Source: Protopterus annectens
Taxonomy: Eukaryota; Chordata; Ceratodontiformes; Protopteridae
NCBI RefSeq assembly: GCF_019279795.1
Contig: NC_056737.1
Location: 1,193,641,924-1,193,705,923, forward strand
Direction of reading: 5' to 3'
DNA: 64,000 nt
Within the stretch, counting starts at the first letter, position 1, and each line of letters opens with the position of its first letter. Both the position numbers and the translations under genes were made by a program. Shown here in pieces: positions 1-11,919 of this stretch. The notes beneath the pieces were generated by a model, which did not search any database, was not told the DNA's origin, and worked only from the letters and a program-made list of their open reading frames with translations.

Positions 1-361
1 ATTTTTTAAGTATTTTTTAAGTATTGTTTTTGTACTTTCAATGGAATAAGTGGACATTTATGTGTTTTACTTTTATTTCTGAATGATTACATTCTGTGAT
101 TTTAAATGTGTGCTTTCACTTTAAATTTAACATGTCTTTTTGGCGCCTTTTTTGAACTCAGGTATTTAAAGATGGCTAACAGACAGTGATACTGTTTTAA
201 CACTTGAAAAAGCCCTACAATTAAGTTAGGGTGAAAGCACTTGTGTAATTTATGTAATAAATACTACTTTGGATATACACCCTTTATGCTGACACAGCCG
301 TTTTTCTTGGATTTTGGTTTAGACTTTACGGTTTGTTTTTCCACTCATTTTATTCCTGATT
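1..361. other. AT-rich non-coding flank
   Basis: No coding signal is visible. Positions about 190-330 read like the end of an interspersed repeat: a short CCCTA/TAGGG stem is followed by an AATAAA-like stretch. I could not assign it to a family. Confidence 0.4.
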
Positions 362-3300
362 TTGTCAGTACCTCACCTTTCAGTTATGTCTCATTGTGTC
401 AGTAACTCAAGTTTCAGTCACGTCTCATTATATCAGCACCTCACCTTTTCCGTCATGTCCAGTTGTGTTAGCACCTCACCTTTCACTCACATCTCATTGT
501 GTCAGCACCTCACCTTTCAGTCTTGTCTAATTGTGTTAGCACCTCACCTGTCAGTCATGCCTGATTGTGTCAGTACCTCACCTTTCAGTCATGTCTCATT
601 GTGTCAGCAACTCACCTTTCAGTCATGTCTCATTGTATCAGCACCTCACCATCATGTCCAATTATGTTAGCACCTCACCTTTCAGTCATATATCATTGGG
701 TCAGCACCTCACCTTTCAGTCATGTCTCATTGTATCAGTACCTCACCTTTCAGCATGTCTCATTCGGTCAGCACCTCACCTTTCAGTCATGTCTCATTGC
801 ATCAGTACCCCACCTTTCAGTCATGTCTCATTGTTTCTGTGCCTCACCTTTCAGTCATGTCTCATTGTGTCAGCACCTCACCTTTCAGTAATGTCTCACA
901 ATGTCAGTACCTCACCTTTCAGTCATGTCTCATTGTGTCAGCACCTCATCTTTCAGTCATGTCTCATTGTGTCAGAACCTCACCTTTCAGTCATGTCCCA
1001 TTGTCTCAGCACTTCCTCTGTCATTCATGCTTCTTTGTGCTAGTACCTCACCTTTCAGTCATGTCTCATTGTGTCAGTACCTCACCTTTCAGTCATGCCT
1101 CATTGTGTCAGTACCTCACCTTTCAGTCACATCTCATTGTGCCATTTCCTCACCTTTCAGTCATGTCTCATTGGGTCACCACCTCACTTTTCAGTCATGT
1201 CTCATTTGGTCAGCACCTCACCTTTCAGTCACATTTCAGTGTATCACACCTCACCTTTCAGTCAGGTTTCATTGTGTCAGCCTGTCACCTTTCATTCATG
1301 TCAGCACCTCAACTTTCAGTCATGTCTCATTCTGTCAGTACCTCACCTATCAGTCATGTCTTATTGTGTCAGCACTTCAACTTTCAGTCATGTCTCATTG
1401 GCTCAGCACCTCAGCTTTCAGTCATGTCTCATTGTATCAGTACCTCACCTTTCAGCATGTCTCATTGGGTCAGAACCTCACCTTTCAGTCATGTCTCATT
1501 GGGTCAGCACCTCAGCTTTCAGTCATGTCTCATTGTGTCTGTACCTTACCTTTCAGTCATGTCTCATTCTGTCAGCACCTCACCTTTCAGTAATGTCTAA
1601 CTGTGTCAGTACCTCACGTTTCGGTCACATATGAATGTGTCACACCTCACCTTTCAGTCAGGTTTCATTGTGTCAGCCCATCACCTTTCATTCATGTCAC
1701 ATTGTGTCAGCACCTCAGCATTCAGTAATGTCTCATTGTGTCAGCACCTCACGTTTCAGTCATGCCTCATTCTGTCAGCACCTCTCCTTTCAGTCATGTC
1801 TCATTGTGTCAGCACCTCACCTTTCAGTCATGCCTTATTGTGTCAGTACCTCAACTTTCAGTCACGTCTCATTGTGTCAGTACCACACCTTTCAGTCATG
1901 TCTCATTGGGTCAGCACCTCACCTTTCAGTCATGTCTCATTGTATCAGCACCTCACCTTTCATTCATGCCTCATTTGGTCAGCACTTCACCTTTCAGTCA
2001 TGCCTGATTGTGGCAGCACCTCACCTTTCAGTCATGTCTTGCTGTGTCAGTACCTCACCTTTCAGTCATGTCTCAGTGTGTCACACCTTACCTTTCAGTC
2101 ATGTCTCATTGTATCAGTGCCTCACCTTTCAGCATGTCTCATTAGGTCAGCACCTCACCTTTCAGTCATGTCTCATTGTGTCTGTACCTCACCTTTCAGT
2201 CCTGTTTCATTGTATCAGTACCTCACCTTTCAGCATGTCACATTGGTCTGCACCTCACCTTTCAGTCATGTCTCACTGTGTCAGTACCTCAGCTTTCAGT
2301 CATGTCTCATTGTGTCTGTACCTCACCTTTCAGTCAAGTCTCATTGGTCAGCACCTCCCCTTTCAGTCATGTCTCATTTTGTCAGCACCTCATGTTTAAT
2401 TCACGTATCACTGTTTCATACCTCACCTCTCAGTCATGTCTGATTGTGTCAGCACCTCACCTTTCAATCATGTGACATTGGGTCCGCTCTTCACCTTTCA
2501 GCCATGTCTCTATGTGTTAGTACCTCACCTTTCAGTCTTGTCTCATTATGTAACCAGCACGCCTTTCAATCATGTGACATTGGGTCAGCACCTCACCTTT
2601 CAGCTATGTCTCATTGTGTCAGCACCTCACCTTTCAGTCATGCCTGATTGTGTCAGTACCTCACCTTTCAGTCATGTCTCATTGGGTCAGCACCTCACCT
2701 TTCAGTCATGTCTCATTGTATCAGCACCTCACCTTTCAGTCATGCCTCATTGTGTCAGCACCTCACCTTTCAGTCATGTCTCACTGTGTCACACCTCACC
2801 TTTCAGTCATGTCTTATTGTGTCAGCACATCACCTTTCAGACATGTCTCATTGTGTCAGTACCTCACCTTTCAGTCATGTCTCATTGTGTCAGCACCTCA
2901 CCTTTCAGCCATGTCTCATTGTGTGAGCAACTCATCATTCAGTGATGTCTCAATGGGTCAGCACCTCACCTTTAAGTCATGTCTCATTGTGTCAGCACCT
3001 CACCTTTCAGTCATGTCTCATTGTGTCAGTACCTCACCTTTCAGTCATTTCTCAGTGTGTCACACCTTACCTTTCAGTCATGTCTCATTGTATCAGTACC
3101 TCACCTTTCAGCATGTCTCATTAGGTCAGCACCTCACTTTTCAGTCATGTCTCATTGTGTCTGTACCTCACCTTTCAGTCCTGTTTCATTGTATCAGTAC
3201 CTCACCTTTCAGCATGTCACATTGGTCTGCACCTCACCTTTCAGTCATGTCTCACTGTGTCAGTACCTCAGCTTTCAGTCATGTCTCATTGTATCTGTAC

Positions 3301-6085
3301 CTCACCTTTCAATCAAGTCTGATTGGTCAGCACCTCCCCTTTCAGTCATGTCTCATTTTGTCAGCACCTCATGTTTAATTCACGTATCACTGTTTCATAC
3401 CTCACCTCTCAGTCATGTCTGATTGTGTCAGCACCTCACCTTTCAATCATGTGACATTGGGTCTGCACCTCACCTTTCAGCCATGTCTCTATGTGTCAGT
3501 ACCTCACCTTTCAGTCTTGTCTCATTATGTAACCACCACACCTTTCAATCATGTGACATTGGGTCAGCACCTCACCTTTCAGCCATGTCTCATTGTGTCA
3601 GCACCTCACCTTTCAGTCATGCCTGATTGTATCAGTACCTCTCGTTTCAGTCATGCCTCATTGTGTTTGTACCTCACCTTTCAGTCATGCCTCATTGGGT
3701 CAGCACCTCACCTTTCAATCATGTGACATTGGGTCACCACCTCACCTTTCAGCCATGTCTCATTGTGTTTGCACCTCATCTGTCAGTCATGCCTGGTTGT
3801 GTCAGTACCTCACCTTTCAGTCATGTCTCATTGTGTCAGCACCTCACCATTCAATCATGTGATATTGGGTCAGCACCTCACCTATCAGTCATGCCTCATT
3901 GGGTCAGCACCTCACCTTTCAGGCATGTCTCATCGTGTCAGTACCCCACCTTTCAGTCACATCTCATTGGGTCAGCACCTCACCTTTCAGCCATGACTCA
4001 TTGTGTCAGCACCTCACCTTATGGTTATGTCCCTTTGTCTTAACACCTCACCTTCCAGACATGCCTCGTGTCATCACCTCATCTTTCAGTCACATCTCAT
4101 TGTATCAGTAACTCACCTTTCAGTCATATCTCATTGTGTCAGTTCCTCACCTTTCAGTCATATCTCATTCTGTGAGCACCTCACCTTTCAGTCTTGTCTA
4201 ATTTTGTGAGTACCTCTTGTTTCAGTCATGCCTCATTGTGTTTGTACCTCACCTTTCAGTCACGTGTCATTGTGTCAACACCTCACCTTTCAGTCATGTC
4301 TCACTGTGTCACACCTCACCTTTCAGTCATGTCTTATTGTGTCAGCACATCACCTTTCAGACATGTCTCATTGTATCAGTACCTCACCTATCAGGCATGT
4401 CTCATTGGGTCAGCACCTCACCTTTCAGTCATGTCTCATTGTGTCAGCACCTCACCTTTCAGTCATGTCTCATTGGGTCAGCACCTCACCTTTCAGTCAT
4501 GTCTCATTGTGTCAGCACCTCACCTTTCATTCATGTCTCACTGTGTCAGTACCTCACCTTTCAGTCATTTCTCAGTGTGTCACACCTTACCTTTCAGTCA
4601 TGTCTCATTGTATCAGTACCTCACCTTTCAGCATGTCTCATTAGGTCAGCACCTCACTTTTCAGTCATGTCTCATTGTGTCTGTACCTCACCTTTCAGTC
4701 CTGTTTCATTGTATCAGTACCTCACCTTTCAGCATGTCACATTGGTCTGCACCTCACCTTTCAGTCATGTCTCACTTTTTCAGTACCTCAGCTTTCAGTC
4801 ATGTCTCATTGTATCTGTACCTCACCTTTCAATCAAGTCTGATTGGTCAGCACCTCCCCTTTCAGTCATGTCTCATTTTGTCAGCACCTCATGTTTAATT
4901 CACATATCACTGTTTCATACCTCACCTCTCAGTCATGTCTGATTGTGTCAGCACCTCACCTTTCAATCATGTGACATTGGGTCTGCACCTCACCTTTCAG
5001 CCATGTCTCTATATGTCAGTACCTCACCTTTCAGTCTTGTCTCATTATGTAACCAGCACACCTTTCAATCATGTGACATTGGGTCAGCACCTCACCTTTC
5101 AGCCATGTCTCATTGTGTCAGCACCTCACCTTTCAGTCATGCCTGATTGTATCAGTACCTCTCGTTTCAGTCATGCCTCATTGTGTTTGTACCTCACCTT
5201 TCAGTCATGCCTCATTGGGTCAGCACCTCACCTTTCAATCATGTGACATTGGGTCACCACCTCACCTTTCAGTCATGTCTCATTGGGTCAGCACCTCACC
5301 ATTCAATCATGTGATATTGGGTCAGCACCTCACTTATCAGTCATGCCTCATTGGGTCAGCACCTCACCTTTCAGGCATGTCTCATTGTGTCAGTACCTCA
5401 CCTTTCAGTCACATCTCATTGGGTCAGCACCTCACCTTTCAGCCATGACTCATTGTGTCAGCACCTCACCTTAAGGTCATGTCCAGTTGTGTTAGCACCT
5501 CACCTTCCAATCATGCCTCATGTCATCACCTCATCTTTCAGTCACATCTCATTGTATCAGTAACTCAGCTTTCAGTCATATCTCATTGTGTCAGTTCCTC
5601 ACCTTTCAGTCATATCTCATTCTGTGAGCACCTCACCTTTCAGTCTTGTCTAATTATGTGAGTACCTCTCATTTCAGTCATGCCTCATTGTGTTTGTACC
5701 TCACCTTTCAGTCACGTCTCATTGTGTCAGCACCTCACCTTTCAGTCATGTCTCATTGTGTCAGCACCTCACCTTTCAGTCATGTCTCATTGTGTCAGCA
5801 CCTCACCTTTCAGTCACGTCTCATTGTATCAGCACCTCACCTTTCAGTCATGCCTCATTGTGTTTGTACCTCACCTTTCAGTCACATCTCATTGTGTCAG
5901 CAACACACCTTTCAGTCTTGTCTAATTGTGTGAGTACCTCACCTTTCAATCATGCCTCAATGTATCGGTACCTCACCTTTCAGTCATGCCTCATTGTGTC
6001 AGCACCTCACCTTTCAGTCATGCCTCATTGTCTCAGCACCACACCTGTCAGTCATGTCTGTGTCAGCACCTGACTTTTCAGCATT
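362..6085 (+). repeat. 34-bp minisatellite array (about 165 units)
   Basis: The array is built from a 34-bp unit, roughly TCAGCACCTCACCTTTCAGT followed by CATGTCTCATTGTG. Variants include CATGCCTCATT, CATGTGACATTGG, CACATCTCATT and a 32-bp form that lacks two bases in the centre. The consensus unit has no stop codon in any plus-strand frame, and 34 is not divisible by 3, so a run of units reads through all three frames in turn. This yields long Ser/His/Cys-rich open frames that are a by-product of the repeat. No splice structure, signal peptide or known domain supports a gene. The array grades at about 6,085 into pyrimidine-rich single-copy sequence. Confidence 0.97.
2740..5700 (+). repeat. 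1.52-kb higher-order repeat inside the minisatellite
   Basis: Blocks of variant units recur in the same order with a shift of 1,520 bp. For example the variant CACTGTGTCACACCTCACC lies at about 2,782 and 4,302, and a variant run ending in CATACCTCACCTCTCAG ends near 3,414 and 4,934. The second copy lacks two units (68 bp) near 5,275, so later landmarks are 1,452 bp apart (about 4,229 and 5,681). Part of the same block also occurs 980 bp upstream (about 2,047-2,640 against 3,027-3,620). This implies unequal exchange or segmental duplication of tens of units at a time. Confidence 0.85.
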
Positions 6086-7560
6086 GTTTTCTTCATGTTT
6101 GTTTGTGTGATCCTATTACCTATCCTACCCTTTTACCTTCTCTTACTTCCCTTTCCACAACATGTCTTCTCTTCACATATATAATGTGTTCCTCACCCAT
6201 AAAAAAGGCGTCCCCCTTCCTTCACCTCCATGTTTCTCATTCCCTAATTTTTCACTTTATGTTCTGTCCTCTGTTTGCTTTCCCCTTTTCATCATTTTCT
6301 TATATTCCCATCCCCAGCCTTTTAGTCAAAGAATAGATCAGTACATATGTATCATGGCCCTTTAAAGCTTCCACATAACTTCTCCTTTTTGCTGCTACAC
6401 TGTGTGAGTGGTCCCACAGATCATCGTTGATGCATAGGCATGATGAATGGGTATTAAAATTGCTCTGAGTTCCCTGCAGCCACACTGTTGTACTATGTAC
6501 TCTTCCCATAGTTCCTGCTGTAGCCATAAGCAGGATATTTCACAAGTTGTAGTTCTCAGGCTGTTTCCACCAAGTATTCATCTACAATGAGCTTCAGGCC
6601 TTGTTACACAGAAAAAGTAAACAGCAGTGTTCTGCTTGTGACCACACCCGCTGTCTTTCTAAGCTATTGTGTAAGACTAAGAGCTTGGCAGCTTGTTTGA
6701 TTTGTTGAGTTCGAACAGATTTGTGTTTGGAAGAAGAACTTGTTAGCTGAGAGGCTGACTATTAAGGGAAGAAAAGTTCACATTGGAAAAAGCTACAGAT
6801 GTATGTAGAATGAAAGTCTATCAATCATCTTACAAGCAAGACTGAAGAATAAGAGAAGTGAAAGGGCTTTACTTGGGAAAGAGGTGAAAATTAGGCCTAA
6901 TTCTATTAAAATAATGCATATAAAAATTAAATTTCAGGTGAAGGTATGGCAACTAAGATGTCATCTGGTTACTAAATAGAGTAGAAATGAGTCACACCAA
7001 TTATATCACATACAGACATAATAAGGTGTGTTGTAAAACATGTAATCAAGTCTGTAAGCTTTGTGGAGGTACTAATCATTTTGCCAAAAGTGAAGGAGAT
7101 GTAAACTAATGCTGTTGCAAGATATCAATGTTTTAGAAGCAAAATTAAAATGGAGACTAATAGATCTCAACACATTTGGCTATTTAATCCATGCAGTCCG
7201 AGGAATCCAACACAAAAATCAAAGAATAATAGACTTCCCAGATAAGGGAAATAAGAAATAAATAGTAATGTAAATTGCACAGATGCCACTGATCACGCCT
7301 CTGCCTTCTGAGTAATGAAGCTGGAAGATTAGCTATGTATAAAATTCACCAAAACTATATTGGTTGTGCTTGACATGGGGGAGATAAAAAGAGCACAGCA
7401 CACACTAAAAGGAGAAGGACAACATAAGAAACAAGATCCAAATCCAGTAGGGCCATGATGAGAGAGATACAACAGGCAAACAGTACCACAAAAGAAATGC
7501 TTAAATGGCAACGTAGCAGGATAGATGACCTGATGACCTGGAGAAATGACCTGGTATTCA
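6086..7560. other. non-coding, no feature recognised
   Basis: A pyrimidine-rich stretch (about 6,090-6,310) follows the minisatellite, then AT-rich sequence with only short open frames. I see no domain, repeat end or RNA gene. Confidence 0.5.
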
Positions 7561-7570
7561 TAAATCCTTC

Positions 7571-7918
7571 ATGAGTTTGACTGGCCTAACCCTCCTTGAG
7601 AGAAGAGGTACATTCTATGTTGGGAACAGGCAGTACTTAATAGTTGTAAGACTCAGTAGCCTTCAACTTCCTGTGATTCCTATGGAATGCTCCAGGTGCT
7701 CAAACCTATGGATTCTGGGCCTAGCTGAGAGTGGTCTGGACCAGGAGCTGGGAAACATTGTTATAACACACAGGACTGATGATTATCTACAGTCACAGAA
7801 GAAAATATGGATAGAACGGATCCACAGAATGTGTAGATGTCAAGAGACAGGAGTACCCACAAAGCACATACTAGCCCGCATGAGATCCTTCCAGACTAAA
7901 ACCAATGTGATCATGTAA
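7571..7918 (+). pseudogene. decayed L1/Tx1-like ORF1 (RRM region)
   Basis: A 115-codon open stretch whose second half resembles the RNA-recognition and C-terminal region of L1/Tx1-clade ORF1 proteins. It has NLWILGLAES (the usual N-L-R-I-x-G-L-P-E position), then IERIHRM (usual I-E-R-A-H-R-V) and ARMRSFQTK (usual R-x-x-x-F-Q-D-K). In intact elements this protein is the RNA-binding, trimer-forming chaperone of the LINE particle. Here it is far shorter than the 300 or more residues typical of the family, and no endonuclease or RT follows that I can read. The match rests on motif order only. The A-rich plus strand from 7.5 to 11 kb fits the sense strand of an old L1-like element. Confidence 0.5.
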
Positions 7919-10900
7919 GCAAAAACTCATAAAAAGGATTCTGTTCAGGGCATGCTTATAAAGAGTGGTAAAAGACATATCTGATGCTCTAAATAACAAA
8001 AAAGGGAAGCACCCATGCTAAAAATGCATGGATTGCCTACCCAGAGGACATCATTGTGCTACAGAAGGAGGGAACGAAGAAAGGCAGATTGAACCACCAT
8101 GAACAAGAGTTAACAAATATTTTGGTCTGGAACTTCAAGGACAGCTTAAGGAACAAAGAACTACAGGATGATAATCCAAATCTCCGAGTGTCCATGATAT
8201 AGGAATATGATAGGATGAGAGGATGCACAGGGAAGGAAACATGTGGGGAATAAGCCAGTCAGAGCTGGAATCACAGCAGGGTAAGACTATTAGTCTCAAC
8301 CAATACAAGAAGCTAAGAAGGTACTCTTTGATGCTCAGAGTAAAACAAAACAAAAAAAAAAAAACAAAGCTTGATGTGGATGAAAGACAAGAAACAGGAT
8401 AAACAAACAGTACCAGGAAAAACTAAATAAAAGTCATAGCCTGAAAAGATTTAAGAGTGTCCCAAGATCACCAAAAGACAAGGAAGAAATGCATAGGACA
8501 CAGGATCAAATAAAACATTAATGGAAAACAGTTCACAGGAAGTGATGTAAAGGAGACTTGTTAGGAAAGCTGAGAGATTTGGATGAGCTATGCTGGTCAG
8601 TAATGGTGTATATATATAGCTAGTCAACCTATGGTCCAGTGATTGCTTACCTAATATTATTCTTCTGGTCCTGTTCTTATGTTCCTAAAAGACTGAATGG
8701 ACTGAAAAGATTGACAGAGGACTATAAGTTACAGTACAGAAGGGAATGAGGTAGAAAAATGGAAACACAAAATGCACAGAGCAAGAAGGTCACCAGGGTT
8801 GGCAGAGATGGTGTGACAAAGGCCACTAAAACAAGGTACCTTAAATGTTTCTAATTTGAACAATTCAACCCCCAAGCATTGGTTAATGGGGTCAGCTAAT
8901 ATCATATGGAGTCTATCTGACAGTGAGCAAGACTAGAATTACATGACAGAAAAGGAGAAGTTAGGCGGGGACTGTCCACGGGAACTTGGAGGGGGCTACA
9001 AAGTAATACATTAAGTCCAACACAATAAAGCATCTGTGGGGAATATCAAAATGGAATATCCAGTGCTTAAATACAAAGTCTGGTAACACAATGGAAAGTG
9101 AAGGGATGAAGAGAAAATGTCAACAAATATGTTTATGTTACTTCTTTTATGATTGCAATCACAGCTCTTGATTTAAAATATCATATATTAGTGTAGGTGC
9201 CAAAAGAAAAACAAGGAAGGGACAGAACTGATAAAAAAGAAAAATACAGTGTAAAAATAATGGAACTAAGAACGTCACAAAGGAAGACCTGGGAAAGAGA
9301 AACAAATCACGTCAGAAAACCCTACGCTCATAGGGTACGGAAAATACAGGAGGTCAGCATAGACAGGGAGTCTAGTTTACAGAAACTACACCGAAGAAAT
9401 AGGAGGGTCAGATGAAGTGGAAGGAGAAATGGACAGGGGAAGCAATGTAGGAGAAGAAAGGAAGGAATACTCTAAGGCTGACATCTGAAATACTGCAGGA
9501 TGCTTAGATAAAATGGAAAGGACACGTGCATAGTAGACTGAACAGAATGGGGTGGATATGGCCTTAATACTGGAAATAAAACAAAAAAAATGGACAGTAA
9601 CAAGACTTGAAGAGAATACCCAAAGGATAGTGGGACCATAAAGCAAAGGAAGGAAAAGAGGAGTGGCTAGACTTCTCGTGAGCGGATTTCAGGTGATTAC
9701 TGAGGAAATATGAAGCCAGGATGGAAGATGTATTCCATCAAAAGGTAGGATACAGGAATAGACATGAATACTCGGTGAAATATGTGCTTTAAACAAAGAT
9801 GAGGAGCTATTTTTTTCTCCTTTCTTCAAAAATTATGTGAAAATGAGAGAGAAAGGGAATAAAGTGGTATGAGGTGATTTTAATATGATCCCAAAAATGG
9901 ATAAGACAGACTGATTAAAGAGAAAACAATACAAACATGCAGAAAGACCTGAAGGAGAATATATAAGAAGGGGCTTAGAAAGAAATATGGAGAGAAACAC
10001 ACAGAAGTACAAAACAGTATATATGCATAAGAAACAATATTCCAGTCTGAGTTCTGTAAGTTAGTAGGCTGGAAAGAGATCTAGGAAAGCAGGTCCTAAA
10101 ACAGATGACAAGGAAGGTACAGAGGTAAAGAAAGACAGACAGATATCAGACTAGGCCTCATTAACAACTGAGATAGAGGATGTAGGACAATAATTATCAT
10201 GAGCAAGATGTAGGAGGGACAGTTACAAATAGAAACAACAGAAAAAGGTACATCAGCAGCAAGAGTTTCAGAAGTGATATAGTACAGTAAGCAGGAGACG
10301 TAACAAGTTGGAGCTTGACGGTGGGGTGGAATGAAGGAAGTGACAACAGGAGTGTACAAGTAGAAAAAATAAAGAAGAAAAGCAACCAGGAATGGCACAG
10401 CCAGAGGACACACTGGCAGAAATGCAGATGGAGATAGCAGCAGAAAAGTGCAAAGGAAACAGAGAACACAGAGGAGGCCCTAAAATAGAACTAGACATGC
10501 AAATTCATACTGCGGAGGAAAAAACAGTTTGGTACTGAATGGTTACTGCTGGAGATAGCTGAGATTACAGGTCAGGACCTAACAAATACATTTAAGGAAA
10601 GAAAAAGATATGGGACAGTGACACTAGAGAGCTGATATAAGCTAAGGAAATTATGAAGCAAGAATGTTCTACCTAAACCTATCTATTGGGTAATATCTGG
10701 ATGATGATGAGCAGTATGCTGAGACTAGGCATGACGCAGTAAAGGAAAAAAATGTACACGACACAGACTGAGAGGCTGGACTCACCAGTCACTCTAAAGA
10801 ACTAGATAAGGAAGCGGGGGATGAAGGACAAGAAACCAAGTAGTGTACATGGCTAACCAGCTGAATTTTACAACTATGGAAAGAAACTGTCTTAAACAAT

Positions 10901-11624
10901 GATAGTGGAACTTGAAAAAAGAACAGACACCTGCATACATGGTGAGGAAATCCAGAGTGGTAGTCTTGCCTTAAAAGAGAGGAGGACCTGAAAGAAACAG
11001 AGAACTATTTCAGTCTCACAAATATCGATTCTTAAGACTACCTGTTGGTATCTCATCAGCTCTACAAGTGTTTCTGAAGTCAGCTATGGCAGTAGAAGAG
11101 TAAATTAAATAATCAACATTTTTGAAAACATTCTATTCTGAGTTGTACAAACCTGAGACCTGCTATTTTTTTAAGAAGGCCGATAGATTACACTGAGATC
11201 TCAAGGTATGAAGCATAATTGAGCAAAATGCCAAATTTGTTTGAGTTCTTTTGAATATATGGATCATATCTTTCTTGGCAAATTGGTCCCTTTCTGATGC
11301 TGATAATGTCAGTGGTGTTGTTAACACGTAGAAATCTACTAACAATCCACCTCTTCTCTATTTTGCTGGTGTGGCACAGTAGATTTGTAAGCTAGGTGTT
11401 TCCCTTTCATTAACAATCCCACACTAGGGTCCAAATATGAAGGAAGAAGGTAAATCCAAGTTGAATTTATTAAAACATTTCAAAACATTTTAAAAATTAA
11501 GAGCATTGTGCCACATATATGTAAATATAGCATATTGAGTTAAGAAAATTATAACATAAAAGAGTAATGTCAAAGTATCCAGTGGGTAATATCTGGAAAA
11601 TTCATATGGGAAAAAATAACATCA
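7919..11624. other. A/G-rich degenerate sequence, probably old LINE remains
   Basis: The plus strand is strongly purine-rich and has no frame longer than about 100 codons with recognisable motifs. The minus-strand open frames around 10.1-10.5 kb are Leu/Phe/Ser-rich because they are the complement of A-rich DNA. It may be the eroded ORF2 and 3' part of the L1-like element starting near 7.5 kb, but I could not find endonuclease or RT motifs. Confidence 0.35.
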
Positions 11625-11805
11625 TCTAATAATATCCAAACCAAAGGCTAGAAAGGTCACACAGACAAGACATTCAGTAAAAATAGCAAGAAAAACCCAG
11701 AATTTTCACTATGTGGTACGTAAGGCCCATGTGATATATGCAAATGACCCTTTAAGGACATCATGTGCTAAAGTTACATCACTTCTGAATGTCCATGATT
11801 TTTTT
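11625..11805 (+). repeat. left arm of a 175-bp inverted repeat
   Basis: This segment is an imperfect reverse complement of 14,203-14,375. Shared stretches include ATATCCAAACCAAAG, AAGGTCACACAGA, ATATGCAAATGA and GATGTCCTTAA. The arms lie on either side of a CR1 insertion and would almost meet if it were removed, as in a fold-back element with an insertion in its loop. Confidence 0.75.
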
Positions 11806-11919
11806 TACTTTTTAAATCTCAATAGGTTCATAGTTTCATAGTTTGGTACTAGGCTATTGGCCCTAGAGCCTATACAAGCCTAGCCATAATAATTCCTTGG
11901 ATATTTATTTCCACAATAT

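Noticed and set aside
362..6085. Many overlapping open frames of 60-290 codons in three forward frames
   Set aside because: They are the same 34-bp repeat read in three phases. No frame is preferred and no domain is present.
362..6085. Possible CRISPR array
   Set aside because: Units are contiguous variants of one sequence with no unique spacers, in a eukaryotic context.
10096..10498. Leu/Phe-rich minus-strand frames resembling membrane proteins
   Set aside because: They overlap in three frames and are complements of A/G-rich DNA. Hydrophobicity follows from base composition.
8960..10900. L1 endonuclease/RT downstream of the ORF1-like relic
   Set aside because: I searched the plus strand for endonuclease and F/Y-x-D-D motifs and found none I could defend.
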